Below are positions 35,461 through 47,919 of a DNA stretch of 64,000 nucleotides, one piece after another. The stretch is taken from assembly GCA_028671895.1 (NCBI GenBank), contig CM053813.1, forward strand, positions 47,214,501 through 47,278,500, given 5' to 3'. The position numbers were made by a program, and so were the translations under genes. Under the pieces are notes generated by a model. That model was not told the origin of the DNA and did not search any database. It saw only the letters and a list, made by a program, of their open reading frames with translations. Origin of the DNA: Oenanthe sinensis (lineage: Eukaryota; Streptophyta; Magnoliopsida; Apiales; Apiaceae). Position 1 is the first letter of the stretch. Every line of letters begins with the position of its first letter.

Positions 35461-38400
35461 TGTATGCTTTGTTCTAGTCCACCCGTGAATGTGTATGTAC
35501 AATACTGGCTTGTTATCACTTATTAGTCATCCTCAAAGTCAAATAGGCTGTTGGAGTGTTTGGCTTAGTAAGAAAACACATGCAATCAATTTTTAAGTTA
35601 TTAATTACTCGTATTTATTTAGATAAAATCAGTATTTGTTTATTTAAATATTGGCCTTCACTTAGAAAATTGCAACAAACAAGAGATTGAAACATGTGCA
35701 ATATGGCACATGTAAATTTGCAATGATTGTACTCATTGCTCGGTTTACCTTAGCTAATTGATGCATTACTACTTTAATTATCAAAAATGATGATTTGGTA
35801 TGATTGCGACTTAATTAATTTTGAATTATTTATCAACAATTTATAAATTTAAATATATCTATTGTTTTCGATGAATTTTATTCCTCCAATATCTATTATT
35901 TATGAAAGATGCCATAAATATGAGGTAAAAAGTCGTAAGAAATTAAAATCCCAGCGTTTTGTTTGACTTTGTGAGTAAATTAATCATATTTTGTTTTTTT
36001 TTTATAATTTCAAAAAATTGAAAATTATATTTTAAAATAAATGAAATATATTTTCTAATGGTATGATTTTCAATAGTATAATATATGTAAATTTTAATTA
36101 AAATTCGATAAATTTAATATAAAAAACTCAAATAAAACGGTTAATTCGGAACCAGGCACCACTAGCGGATGTTTTTAGAATTCATGTTAAAAGCTGATGT
36201 TTTTATTTGAAAAATGTAGAAGAAAGAATTTTACTACTCCGTACTTCTTATCCTCCGTAAAAATAATCGTCATCTGAAACAAAATAAATTAATTCAAAGT
36301 CAAAGGGCACATTCATTTGATACAGAGGGGAAGATAGAAATCATTATATTCTAGAATGGTATATATCCATGGACAATGTCATGGTACTTAAGGTGCAAAG
36401 GGTGGGTGAGAGTGACATAGGACCAAACTAAAGTAATGATAAAACCTAAATTGCTCGACTCCATTTATTGTGTGTATGTGTATGTACATGTGTGTGAAAA
36501 TATCTCCGCCAGTTCATTGTTGCTTGCAGCTTCCATATATGACTTGTTACACTGCTGCATCTGTACGATGAATAATTAGATGACCATGTTAGAAATATGA
36601 GTCTGAAAATTTGTGTTCAAACTTGGAGAACAATCTTGTTTGTATGTGTCATGGTCTCTTGGATGTGTCTCATTGTCAGTGTGCGGTGATGAGGTGAGAG
36701 TGTGTCACGGGCCGTTTTAAAGTCGGTAATGAGGCGAGATGCTCACGATCGGATTGATTAATAAATTGAAATTATTTTGGATTATTATTATTATTGGATT
36801 CGATTTATAAATTATTGAAGTTGAAAAATAAATAAATTTGGATTAAAAATCTTGCGAACAAACTCCAACATTTTAATAAAATCTCGAATAAACGTTTATG
36901 TAGATAACATAAATTTGATCACCAAATGATTTTACGTAATCTGAAAAAACCCTGATACATACATGAAAGAATGAGGAGGTAGGAAAAATTGATAGACCAT
37001 GTCAAAACTAACTTATGGACTCTTCAAAGAAGCAAAATTTTAAAGGATTCTCAATGGATATCATCCATACGTGGGTTGGCCCAAAATGAGCCCAGACATG
37101 AACTGGCCTACAAGTAGGTATAAATATGCACAACTGCATATATGAATTGTAATTTAGCAGGAGAATTCTAGGGGGGACAGAGTGCAGAAAACAAGCAATA
37201 TGTTTATGCGGAGTTAAATTTATATGATAGTTCGATTGTTTTTCATGTGAAGAGTACTGAGTAAAAGAACAGTAACTGACATTTCATGTAAAGAATGCCT
37301 ATAGATTTTAATCATGTAAAACTCGTATTAGAGGTCCTCATAAACGCAACTTTATTTTTTAGTTTTCACAAGTAGATTATTTATAGAGTTCGAACTTTGA
37401 CCCAATACAAGCACAATTTGATACCCGACCATCGCGCACACATGCACAACTGTTGTTGTATCGATCTGCTCACATTATTTGTCTTGGAACATAAACTGAG
37501 TGAGTGAGTGACCCCTCTTCTAGCATGATATCAGTGATAAGAACTTGCAAGTTTTTTATTTTAACTAGACATAAAAACTATTATACAGACCAAAAATGTC
37601 ACATTCAAATTATATTTGGTTGATACAATATTGGACCTAAGTAGTACTGCTACCCACACTCCCTCTGTATGGTTTCCTGGAAATTGTCTACTGGGGTATT
37701 TTGTATTGCTATATTATTATATATCTTACGTAATTCAAATGGTGGAAGTAGGTTATATGGCTTTAGTTAAAAATTTAAAATAAATTATTGGCCTACTACA
37801 TTTTTTTTTTTATCTGCCTGAGCTCTAAACAGACAAAATACATTACACTTGTGAGCTCAGCTTTCTATCTAGTGCACAAGATAACACACCGGTAGGGTTT
37901 GGATAAGGTCACGAGGCCGGATACGAGTTAAACCAATAATCTAACGGATAACAAATAGACACTTGATTATGACGACAGAATTCAAAATATATTATTAACC
38001 ATAACAAAGTTCTTTGAGCAACTTTTTTTAGAGGATCTATGTAATTTGTAAATTTGGAGTTCAATATATTAGTCGTGATCGCCTCCTCGGGGAAGTTAGT
38101 TGATACACACAAAGATCCTCAACTTTGTAAACTCAGATGGTCCAAAGTGATCAACTGATTTTAGTGTTATCACGTGGGGTTGTTTGATTATGATAAACAA
38201 TACAGAGAGACTGGGATTTTTGCTAATACAGTAATATATTTACTCTGTATAATTAATTTAACTAAGCATACAAGTGACTCATTGTTAAACCACTCAACCT
38301 GTGTCTTCCACTCTGTTTCCTATATTCAGGAAGCCGGTTAGCATTATTTTAGTTCATTTCTTCAACCAAAGAATTACAGAACATTTTACTCGGGGCCGTT

Positions 38401-38942
38401 TGAATCATGTGACCATGAAAAACCTCGGAGCCACCCATTAATAGTAATCGAAATCTATCCGGTTAATGAAAATGAAAATGAGAATGAAGTGTATTGAAAT
38501 CTCTCATTCACATGAACAAATGACAAATTAGTAAAGAGGTTTGTGTGTGTGGACTACTATATAATTTTAACTTTTGACTAGCATGCACTTGAAAACTTTA
38601 CAAGGCTGGCTCACTAGTTCAGTGTCACAGGTCACAGCAACTGGAGCTCAGATCCTTATGAACACAAATACTAGAATAGTTAGTATTGGGAGTACGCAAA
38701 AGTTTAAAAAATAGTATTCCAACAAAAAGCTTTGATTTTTTGTATAATAATATAATTTCATGTCAGGAATAAACGAAAGCAGGGAAAAAGTAAAAGCAAA
38801 AGTAAATGAATGCATGTGAGTATCTTTGAATATTAATCATTTACCAAGACAAACAGATAACTACTACTCTTTGTTTAAAGTTTGTTACTATTACGCTCTC
38901 AATATATGAAAGAATCATAGATTTCTATCATTAGGCCTTCTC
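35461..38942. other. Intergenic DNA between divergent LTPG and PMEI genes
   Basis: 3.5 kb with no supported gene. Scattered AT tracts and isolated MITE-like ends (for example TACTCCGTACTTC near 36236) without partners. Confidence 0.55.
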
Positions 38943-38950
38943 TATATAAA
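38943..38950 (+). promoter_or_regulatory. TATA box of the PMEI gene
   Basis: TATATAAA, 39 bp upstream of the start codon. Confidence 0.65.
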
Positions 38951-38988
38951 TCTTCAAGTTCTCATTTTGCTCTTCACTTCATTTTTCT

Positions 38989-39630
38989 ATGGCAAATCTT
39001 AATCTTTATTACTTGTTTCTAATTGTCTTATCATGCCATTTTATGAGTCATAACATTGCAGAGTCTAGTACTCTTGTGACAACAGACTCATACAATGGCG
39101 CTGCAAACTTTATTAGAATTTCATGCAGAGCAACACTGTACCCTGTCTTATGTTACCAGTCTCTGTCAGTTTACGCACCCAAAATCCAACAAAATGAACG
39201 TCAACTAGCGAAAGCAGCGCTATCCGTAAGCCTAGCAAAGGCAAGATTCACCACAATGTTTGTATCTAAATTGACAAAAGTGTCAGGGATAAGAACTAGA
39301 GAGCTAAGAGCAGTTCAAGATTGTATCGATAACATGGGCGACACGGTTGATCAGCTTTCGAGATCTTTAGAGGAGCTTAATCACATGAATCGGATTCATG
39401 GAGGTCAAGACTTCATGTGGCACATGAGTAATGTGCAGACATGGGTAAGTGCTGCTCTTACTAATGAGAACACTTGTACTGATGGTTTTTCAGGGAATTT
39501 TATGGAAGGAAATGTTAAGGCTGTTGTTAAGAGAAGGATTGTTACAGTTGCACAAGTTACTAGTAATGCACTCGCACTTGTCAATAGGTTTGCTGAAAAA
39601 CATCAAGCTGCAGTCACAGAGATGCCTTAG
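38989..39630 (+). CDS. Pectin methylesterase/invertase inhibitor-domain protein
   Basis: The 213-residue single-exon protein should act in the cell wall as an inhibitor of pectin methylesterase or invertase. The two activities cannot be told apart from sequence. A signal peptide covers about residues 1-25. The PMEI four-helix domain has its four conserved cysteines: C46 and C55 (ISCRATLYPVLCYQSL), C112 (AVQDCIDNM) and C163 (NENTCTDGF). Other family motifs are VQTWVSAALTNENTC and SNALALVNR near the C-terminus. It resembles the carrot '21 kDa protein' group. The start is the first ATG after a TATA box and is followed directly by the signal peptide. No pectin methylesterase domain follows. Confidence 0.93.
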   Translation: MANLNLYYLFLIVLSCHFMSHNIAESSTLVTTDSYNGAANFIRISCRATLYPVLCYQSLSVYAPKIQQNERQLAKAALSVSLAKARFTTMFVSKLTKVSGIRTRELRAVQDCIDNMGDTVDQLSRSLEELNHMNRIHGGQDFMWHMSNVQTWVSAALTNENTCTDGFSGNFMEGNVKAVVKRRIVTVAQVTSNALALVNRFAEKHQAAVTEMP

Positions 39631-40778
39631 TTTTAATGTTGTCAACTTAGTTTGTATGTGTGTGCTTAAGTTCAGTTTTGTGAGTGGTTTAAGTCCCTGA
39701 AATGGTTTAGACTCTTCTAAAGTCTTTGATTTCTTAGTGTGTATGTACAGTATATGTTAAACTTATGTTTATTGAAGTGATTTTGGTACACTTCAGTGTG
39801 TCCTTGATCCAACTTAATTGGATGTGTTTAAACATTTTTTAGTAGTCTTTTTATTAGATATCAGGATCAGGCCCAAAATTCTAATTTTTTTTAAACAAGT
39901 TCCTTTCATAGTTCAGACAAAATTCAATTTTTTCCAATTGTTAGATATAGTTGACACAAATTTTGTTTATGAACATCTTGAATCAAGAAGTCAAATGTAA
40001 GTCTAATCTTGAATTATAATAGAAGTAAGATGGAATTACCAACTCTAACTAGTACTACATCTTTTGCCGACAGTAGTAATAAAGATACTTGATCAAAGCA
40101 ATTTGTTTTTACTTTCAATTTTAAAGAACAAAACAAGTTCTTTACCGGACCCTCAAATTATTCTAGCATAAATAATTTATCTCAGATAACGAATTTCAAG
40201 TGATTGAAATTGAACTGTTATATTAAATTCTCAGATTTATACATATATTTGAATATTTTAAAATTCTAAATACATAGTTTGGTCATTATCTAAATATGTT
40301 ATTTAATTAAGAGAAAAAGGAGCTTAAGATACTCCTATATTTGCATATAAAATCTCATAGGTAATCTAAGGTAACTTACCTGAGATGCATCTTAGATTAT
40401 CTAATCTCTTTAACTAAATTCAAAATTCGAAATGAATTCTAAGGTTTAATCTTCTTTTAATGTCATAAACATAAGGTTAGTTATCTTAAAATAGCTCTTT
40501 TGTTCATTCCTAAAAATTCAAATAAATATAGGTTTAGCAATGTATTTTTTTTGAGTAAGTATTAATTCAATAATAAAAAGTGAATAAAATAAAAAGAAAA
40601 GGAAGAGATGGAATAGGGTAGTTAAACTTTATAGTAAAGCGCGCCGAGAAGATGTGCGGCACAATTAGCGGGATCTAGGAGTAAATAGTTTCTTTTGAAA
40701 CTTGTCATTTTCATCATTTTTATTTTTATTTTCATGGGGCACAGCCGCACCCGCAACCTGCACAAATGACAATACTGT

Positions 40779-40986
40779 GGGGGTGTTTGGTTTAGTTTAT
40801 AAGTAATAAGTTATTTTTTTTAAAAAAGTATTTTCATATTTTTTTTTGAAAATTAATATTTATTTTAGAAATTTAAGACCAAATCTTATTTCCAAATTTG
40901 AAAATAAGTTACTTATTTTCAGAAAAAGTACATATATATCAATTTTTTCAGCTTATAAGCAGCTTATAAGTCTAGCCAAACGGGGC
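40779..40986. mobile_element. MITE with GGGGTGTTTGG ends
   Basis: The left end GGGGTGTTTGGTTTAGTTTA and the right end, inverted GCCCCGTTTGGCTAGACTTA, are imperfect terminal repeats around a TTATAAG-rich core of about 200 bp. No clear target duplication was found, so the superfamily is open. Confidence 0.6.
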
Positions 40987-42169
40987 ATGTATCTAAAGAG
41001 CAAGTTGGATGTTATATTATAAAATTGTTAAAATAAATCTGATGATGTAAATTAATGAGTTTAATCCTGCGATGAACTCTTTATAACTTCCTGAGGAAAG
41101 TACTCTCGAAGACTTCAAGACACGAATTCTTTCAGAAGCGCATATCATTTTGAGTTCGGAACAGCTAAAGATGCGATGCACTGATTAGTGATTTTGGTCC
41201 AAATTAAATTTAAAAGATTTCTTAATTTTGTTGTATAATCGAAACACATTATTTGGTGATCGATTGTGCAGGAAAATGAAGGCCACTTTAATTAAATGGG
41301 CTGGACCAACTATTGTTTATTCGATACACTTAAAATAGCGATGAACAAGTACACATAAGCCTTCTAAAACCAAACATTACGAGCTATCATCACTATTCAT
41401 CAGCGACAAGATCATAAAAAACCATATAACAAGAGTAATCATCCACCTAAAAGTAAAACAAAATACCTTTACAATTTTGTTATGAGACAGAACCATAAAA
41501 AATTATATATACCATTCAATCTACTTTCTATTATTGGAGAATAGAACCGAACCCTCATTTTTATATATAAAAAAATGAGAGAATGGTTAGGTCAAGTTTT
41601 TTAAAGCCTTTTATTTCTTCATAATATTTCATTTTGTCTCGAAACATTTCATAATACCGTTTATGTCATGTTTATGTATTCATAAATTCTGTCCAAATAA
41701 GGGTTTTTTTGGTTCAAATTTGTAAGACGACAGTATGTCACATTGTTTAATCAAAATAGTTATTTCTCTATTACTTGTTCCGAGTTGTTTGCATCATTTA
41801 GCTACACACTAATATTTCTCATAGTGTAACTTCCGCAAGTTATCACTTGCTACAATGGTGCAGACACAAGTGATACATATTCAAAGACATGTCACATGTT
41901 TTTTCCTAGCTAATTGATTTCTGTTTTCTAAAAAACATGGCAGTTAATTTTAAATCTCTTACAATTTAGCGTGTACGTTTTATCTGATCATAGCTTGGAA
42001 GCAAATGGATATAAGCCTTGCCACTGAAGTTTTTATTCAAACGCCATCGATCTCATTCTCTGCAGGGGGAGAGATCGAAGGTTAAAATAATTTTGTAGAT
42101 ATTGACAGAATTAGAATATCGAGAGATTAATTCAAAAGCTTTACTCAGTTTAGTTGTTATTTAATTTTT

Positions 42170-42346
42170 CGTCTGTATTTTAAAGCGTAAATACAATATA
42201 ATTTGATAAAAAATTTTAAAATAAAAATATAATATTAAAATTTTTATTTTAGAAAAGAAAATTTTAAAAATAATTTATTACATTATATTTCTGATGCGTA
42301 TTAAAATATGATAAAAAAATCAAAGAATAATTAATTAAGGAGGGAG
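42170..42346. repeat. Degraded Stowaway-like MITE remnant
   Basis: The right end reads AAGGAGGGAGTA and the interior AAAATTTT..AGAAAAGAAAATTTTAAAAATAA matches the MITE family at 16275 and 27157. The left end is mutated. Confidence 0.45.
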
Positions 42347-42779
42347 TATTATTTGGAGACACAAGACCAACCGAGAATTGTTTTTTAAAAAATCATAATT
42401 TTTCAAGAAAAATTTTAAGTTGAACAAATTCTTCAAAATTTTAAATTTAAATTCATGTATTCATCACGTTTATGAATAAATTTATTAAATAAATATATAA
42501 ATCACACACACATATAATTTTTAAAAATAATTTTAATTCATAAATTTGTAAGATATGATTATTTATATGTATAGAGGTATAAAATTATAAAATCTATATA
42601 TAATACATATAATTTAAAGAATACAATATACTTGCTAGATTTACACTTTAAATTCTGCATAATAATATTTCCACTAAAAAGACATATGCTTAGACGAAAG
42701 ATATATAGAATTACAATTTTACAAACTTTACTAAGTGCCCGAACGTTGCTTATTTCCAGAAATAAGTGACTTATTTTTA

Positions 42780-43353
42780 GAAATAAATATGTAAGTGTAC
42801 GTATTTTTTTTTAAAAATAAGTATATAATTTTTTTTAAAATATAAAATATAACTTTAAATTTAAATATTTATTTTTAAAAAAAGTATATATATATATATG
42901 AATTTTTTTAATAAATAAATTATTCTTTACTTGTTTTATTTTAAGGACCCAAGCAGGGCCTGAAACAAAAACAAAAGTTACTAGCGATAACTTGCTGAAA
43001 CTAAAGAAAGGGCGAAAATTGGGACAAAGGATCCCAAAAAAACAAGAAAAACTGTGCTGAAAACACATGAATTTACAAGTTATATGATGATTATATCGTA
43101 TAGATAAGAAAGAAAGAAAAGAAATGGCATGAGTTCTCATGACAATCCAGAAAGTCACACTAGACAACAAATGTACAAACACATGTTGCATGTATATTCA
43201 TTATGGACCCACCTTAAAACAGGTGTCGATCTCTTCTTCTGCATGGTAAAACATATACGTATATACTTGTAATTATTATATCTATATATCTCTATTTATC
43301 TTCAAGCAGCCGCACTGAAAATATATCTGTAGCTATTTTTTTTTTTTTTTGGG
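42780..43353 (+). promoter_or_regulatory. Upstream region of VPE copy A, duplicated at 63465-63964
   Basis: About 500 bp is repeated upstream of the second VPE copy with only a handful of substitutions (for example CAAAGGATCC / CAACGGATCC) and small indels. It includes an ATATATCTCTATTTATC stretch about 70 bp before the ATG and a poly-T run directly in front of it. Putative promoter; no individual element is certain. Confidence 0.6.
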
Positions 43354-46300
43354 ATGAACCGGTTCAATTTACTGATGGGGGGTTATGGTTTTGGGTTTCA
43401 CCTGACACTGGTGGTGATGGTTCTGATATTGCCTTGTTGTTATGCTTTTAGGGTTGGTCGAGCCGGGTCACTGAACCGGTTTGAATCGTTGTTACGGTCT
43501 TCTGTGGAGCTTTATGATGATGAGGAGGAGCTAAGGAATGGAACAAATTGGGCCGTTCTTGTTGCCGGTTCTAATGGATATGGAAATTATAGGCATCAGG
43601 TACATAAATTTTTAGTTGTCATTTTATAAAAACAATAATTTATAAGCTTGTATTAATTTATAATTTTTTTGGCTCTAGCAGCAGTTATAATTTATATTGA
43701 ATATTCCTATATAATATTTTCTATCTTATAGTATCATTAGTTTAGTACTTGCAAGTAAGTTAAGGATTTATGATAACTTGGATACATGTTGTTTGGTGCA
43801 ATTAGAGGTGTGACCAAACGGGCGAGTCGGCTCGCCCTGACTCGCCCCGACTCCGACTCGCCAATTTAGTTCGTCTGGAACCGGGTCGGGTCACGAACCG
43901 GCACGACACGACACGACTTAAGAACCGTGCCGTACACGAGTTAGGCTGCAAAGAACCGTGCAGTTTTTTGCACGGCTCGCCCCGGCACGCAAAACCTGCT
44001 ACAACCCGTCTGTGCACGGCACGGAACCGGCACGGCTAGAAGATGTGAAAGTTTCAATTTTTAATTTATATTTAAGTACAACAGGTTTTAAAAATTTGAG
44101 CATATCTTCGAATTTAAAAATTATTAAGGATTATCAATTGTTTATTCAATTAAATAAACAATTAAGTAATAAGTTAAAAGATGTTTTATAATTTAAAAAA
44201 TAGCTTGAAGTCAAAAATTAGTTCAAGTTAATATTATATATATTTTTTGAACAATTTATTTTATTATTAAAATTGTATTTATAAAAAGTAATATTATTAT
44301 TCATATATAATTTTTATTTTTATTTTTATATTTTTTAGTAACTCATAAATTACACATAATAATAAAATCATCCAAACAAGTATTAGTTAAAAATTAAAAT
44401 TTTCAATTTTTATTTCAAATAATTATAAATTATAATATCATTTATAATTACACTATTTAAACAAAAAAAATAAGGGACCGAACCGGCCCGACCCGGCACG
44501 TATTGGTCACAACTTCTTATGTACAAGCGGTTTCTTATGTAAAATCTGAATATCATTTTAAATTTTATTTGTTTTATATTTGTTTTTAATTTGTTTATTA
44601 TGTACAAGCGGTTTGTTCCGTTTTTTTAGAGATGAGTCCTCTCAAATTATTTGTAAAATATTTTTTAATTAATAAAATTTATAGAGGTACCGCCTCTTTT
44701 ATTTCAAAAATATTAGTATAATTTATTTCTTTTAAAAAAATAAAATAAAACCAACCAATTAATTCGGCTAAAATGAATTGGAAGAAAAAAATTTCAACCC
44801 GCCAACTCGCCTAACTCGCCGAGCTGTACACGATTCACTCTTTTACCAACCCGGCCCGACTCGGCACGGCTCGCCTATAGCCGCGTGCCGTGCCCGCCCG
44901 AGTAAGGAGGTGGCCAAACCGGCACGGCTCACCACGGTCCGCTCGTTTGGCCACCTCTAGGTGTAATCAACTTTCCATGCTTAATTGTAGTATTATGAGT
45001 TTAAATTATACTGTTCGATCTAGTATAGTTTATGACTATTTCAAGTTAATTTATGCTCACATATAATTAATTGCAATTAATTTATACAGGCTGATGTTTG
45101 TCATGCATATCAAATACTGAAAAGAGGAGGAGTTAAGGAGGAGAACATAATAGTGTTTATGTTTGATGATATTGCTAATAGTGAATTGAATCCGAGACCA
45201 GGTGTTATTATCAACAGTCCTCAAGGTGAGGATGTGTATGCTGGTGTTCCAAAGGTACTTGTATATCCCTCGAATCTTATGCCGCACAGCACACACACAC
45301 ATTAATTTGCCAATCTTATGCCGCACAGCACACACACACATTAATTTGCCATCTTATGCCGCACAGCACACACACACACATTAATTTGCCATGTCCATGT
45401 TATAAATATTCTAAAAGGTAAGCTAAAATGGTACTCGATTACATTTTCAACTGGCATTGATTTAGTCATCTCATACCAATCATTTGTTCTGATATCTGTA
45501 CATAAGCAATTTACAGAAATCCTAGTACATTTTAGGAACATTGCGCTATAGGTACAATTGAACCAATATCTTAATGTAGGAAACTTATTGAAGTAATAAA
45601 TATATTATCCACCAGTTGAGTCGTCCATAAATTGCTGTAAGAAACTTATGGCCATGAAATACTTTTACAGGATTATACCGGGGATCAAGTGACAGCAGAT
45701 AACCTGTATGCAGTTATTCTCGGTGACAAAAAATCGGTTATAGGTGGAAGTGGAAAGGTCTTAAATAGCGGACCTAATGATAGAATCTTTATATATTACT
45801 CAGACCATGGAGGGCCTGGAGTACTTGGTGAGTACTGTTTGATCGTTTGTAGCCAGATCCTTAACAATTGGATTTTTGTTTTCTACTGAAGCTGCTTATC
45901 AAATTCCTGTTCTCCTTGTAGGGATGCCAGATATGGTTTATGTTTATGCCAATGATTTCATTGATGTGTTGAAAAAGAAGCACGAGTCTGGGACATACAA
46001 AGAGATGGTACATTAAATTTGTAGGACCATTCCACTAATTTTTGTATAGCTATGACAATGACAGTATTAGATCAAATATTTTGTGGAAGGTATGTCACAA
46101 CACTTCAATATTTTTTTCTAGGTTCTCTATGTAGAAGCATGTGAAAGTGGAAGTATGTTTGAAGGTTTAATGCCAAAGAACCTGAACATATATGTCCAAA
46201 CAGCTTCAGGTGCAGATGAGAATAGCTGGGGAACATATTGTCCTGGGATGGAGCCGGCCCCACCTCCGGAGTACATGACTTGCTTAGGAGATTTGTATAG

Positions 46301-47919
46301 TATTTCTTGGATGGAGGATAGGTACATATAATAGCTAACTTCTAACTAATCTTGGTAACACATATCGTAAGAGACTAAGAGTTGAATGCAGAAACAGGTT
46401 TATATATTATACAATTTCACATAGGTCTGACAAAAATTTTAAACTTTCTGTTATGCTTAAAAACCTGATACAAAATAAATTCAGACCGTTAAATAATATA
46501 CAGATTGATGGATGGAGATGGATGAGGGCGCGCGGCATATAGTGCTGGAGATAGTTAGATGGATATGCCTTCGATGGAGGTGACTTGGATGGGTAAATGG
46601 ATGGATGGAGATGGAGGTGGTTGGACGGATGAGTGGGTGACTCGGTTGTAGGAAATCAAGAAGGCTTGATAGATTTTACTGGATGGATGACTAGGTTGGA
46701 TCATGTATGGATGGATTTCTAATTAATTATAGGCAAGCTAGGAAAGCTTGGTAGATGTCAATTATTAGCATCGTTGTCGATGAAAACTCTTATTCATGTA
46801 TCCCATTGCCTACATATGAACATATTGTTAATCAGTTCAATTAGGACAGGTTGTTCCTAGTAACCTAAAATCTTCTTTTACCTGTTACTAGCTCTGCAAC
46901 CTTTTTTTTAAATTTGGTTTATTAATTACTCTGCAACTTTTAACTGCAGCGAGACGCATAATTTAAAGAAAGAGACAATAGAACAGCAGTATGAGAAGGT
47001 ATGAATTTAAAGATCCAATAGCCTATTTTTGATTTCGGCTTGTTTCCTACTTTCCTGTTTGAGAGAATGTAATACTTTTTCAGGTAAAGATCCGGACATC
47101 AAATGTGAACACTTACACTGCTGGATCTCATGTGATGGAATATGGGACCAAGGACATAAAGAAAGAAAAGGTCTACCTTTATCAAGGTTTTGATCCTGCC
47201 TCTAAAAATTTTCCAGCTAATGGAGCTCAGCTCAAAGGGAAAATGGATACAATTGATCAAAGAGAGGCATATATACTTTTCTTGTGGCAAATGGTATGTG
47301 TTTTAGTTGCTTTCAGTTTGCCAGGTTCAACATGTTTGGCAACTTAAATGATGACACGCCACAATCTCCCCATTCCTTTTGCTTTATTGAATAGATTTAA
47401 CGTTTTCATTAATGTTATCTTACAATTTCCAGTACAAACGGTCCCCAGAAAATTCAGTGAAGAAGACAGAAATTTTCAAGCAGATAAGCAAAACTATGGC
47501 ACAGAGGGCACACTTGGCTGATAGCATCGACATGATAGGGAAGGTTTTGTTTGATCCTGGACAGTCAAACTCTGTTCTGAACTCCAGAAGAGGTCCAGGT
47601 TTACCGTTAGTGGATGACTGGGATTGCCTTAAATCGATGGTAAAGGACTCCGCCGGCCCTTTCAGTTGTGATTTCTTCAAGTTCTTTAATATTGTCATCA
47701 TTAATTATGTAATAGTGATAAACTTTACAGGTTCAAGTGTTTGAGGCACACTGTGGGTCATTAACCCAATATGGCATGAAACACATGCGAGCATTTGCCA
47801 ACATTTGCAACAAGAAGATCTCGCAGAAAGCGATGATGGATGCTTGTACAGCTGTCTGTAGCCGGGAAAGTATAGCAGGAGTACAGCAGATATCCTCAGA
47901 GGGTGGCTATAGTTCTTAA
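43354..47919 (+). CDS. VPE: Vacuolar processing enzyme (legumain), nine exons
   Basis: This is an asparaginyl endopeptidase of the vacuole (peptidase C13) that matures vacuolar proteins and has caspase-1-like roles in cell death. Exons: 43354-43599, 45090-45254, 45671-45827, 45922-46007, 46122-46321, 46950-46998, 47084-47293, 47433-47639, 47731-47919. They total 1509 nt, 502 residues, and every junction is GT-AG with matching phase. A signal peptide covers about residues 1-31. NWAVLVAGSNGYGNYRHQ opens the caspase-like fold. The catalytic His is about residue 183 (YYSDHGGPGVLG) and the catalytic Cys about residue 225 (YVEACESGSM). The C-terminal autoinhibitory prodomain is complete (MKHMRAFANICN). 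Nine exons is the usual plant VPE structure. Nothing is broken; copy A should be functional. Copy B starts at 63965. Confidence 0.96.
43803..44959. mobile_element. Non-autonomous hAT element in VPE intron 1
   Basis: 1157 bp flanked by GGTGCAAT (43795-43802) and GGTGTAAT (44960-44967), an 8-bp duplication with one change. The ends are TAGAGGTGTGACCAAACGGG and, inverted, TAGAGGTGGCCAAACGAGCG. Both ends, and a short internal island near 44474-44512, are GC-rich with CGGCACGGC/CCGGCACG units, while the rest is very AT-rich. No transposase sequence. Confidence 0.85.
45273..45390. repeat. 39-bp minisatellite in VPE intron 2
   Basis: Three head-to-tail copies of a unit of about 39 bp (AATCTTATGCCGCACAGC, a CA run, then ATTAATTTGCC), differing only in the CA run length and one base. 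Confidence 0.9.
46500..46690. repeat. GATGGA-rich degenerate repeat in VPE intron 5
   Basis: GATGGATGGAGATGG and close variants recur more than ten times over about 190 bp, with strong purine bias on the sense strand. Confidence 0.75.

Larger units (their letters stand above)
39631..42749. other. Intergenic DNA
   Basis: No gene is supported. Two MITE-like stretches are listed separately (40779-40986, 42170-42346). Confidence 0.55.

Noticed and set aside
35412..35519. Longer LTPG frame upstream of 35411
   Set aside because: It crosses the TATA box, so it is promoter sequence, not coding.
42835..43191. Minus-strand frames repeated upstream of both VPE copies (also 63545-63799)
   Set aside because: They recur only because the DNA is duplicated; no domain, start context or splice logic supports a gene.
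6484..47919. Cystatin and VPE as a protease-inhibitor pair
   Set aside because: They are 37 kb apart with unrelated genes between. This cystatin lacks the C-terminal extension needed for legumain inhibition. Proximity is likely chance.
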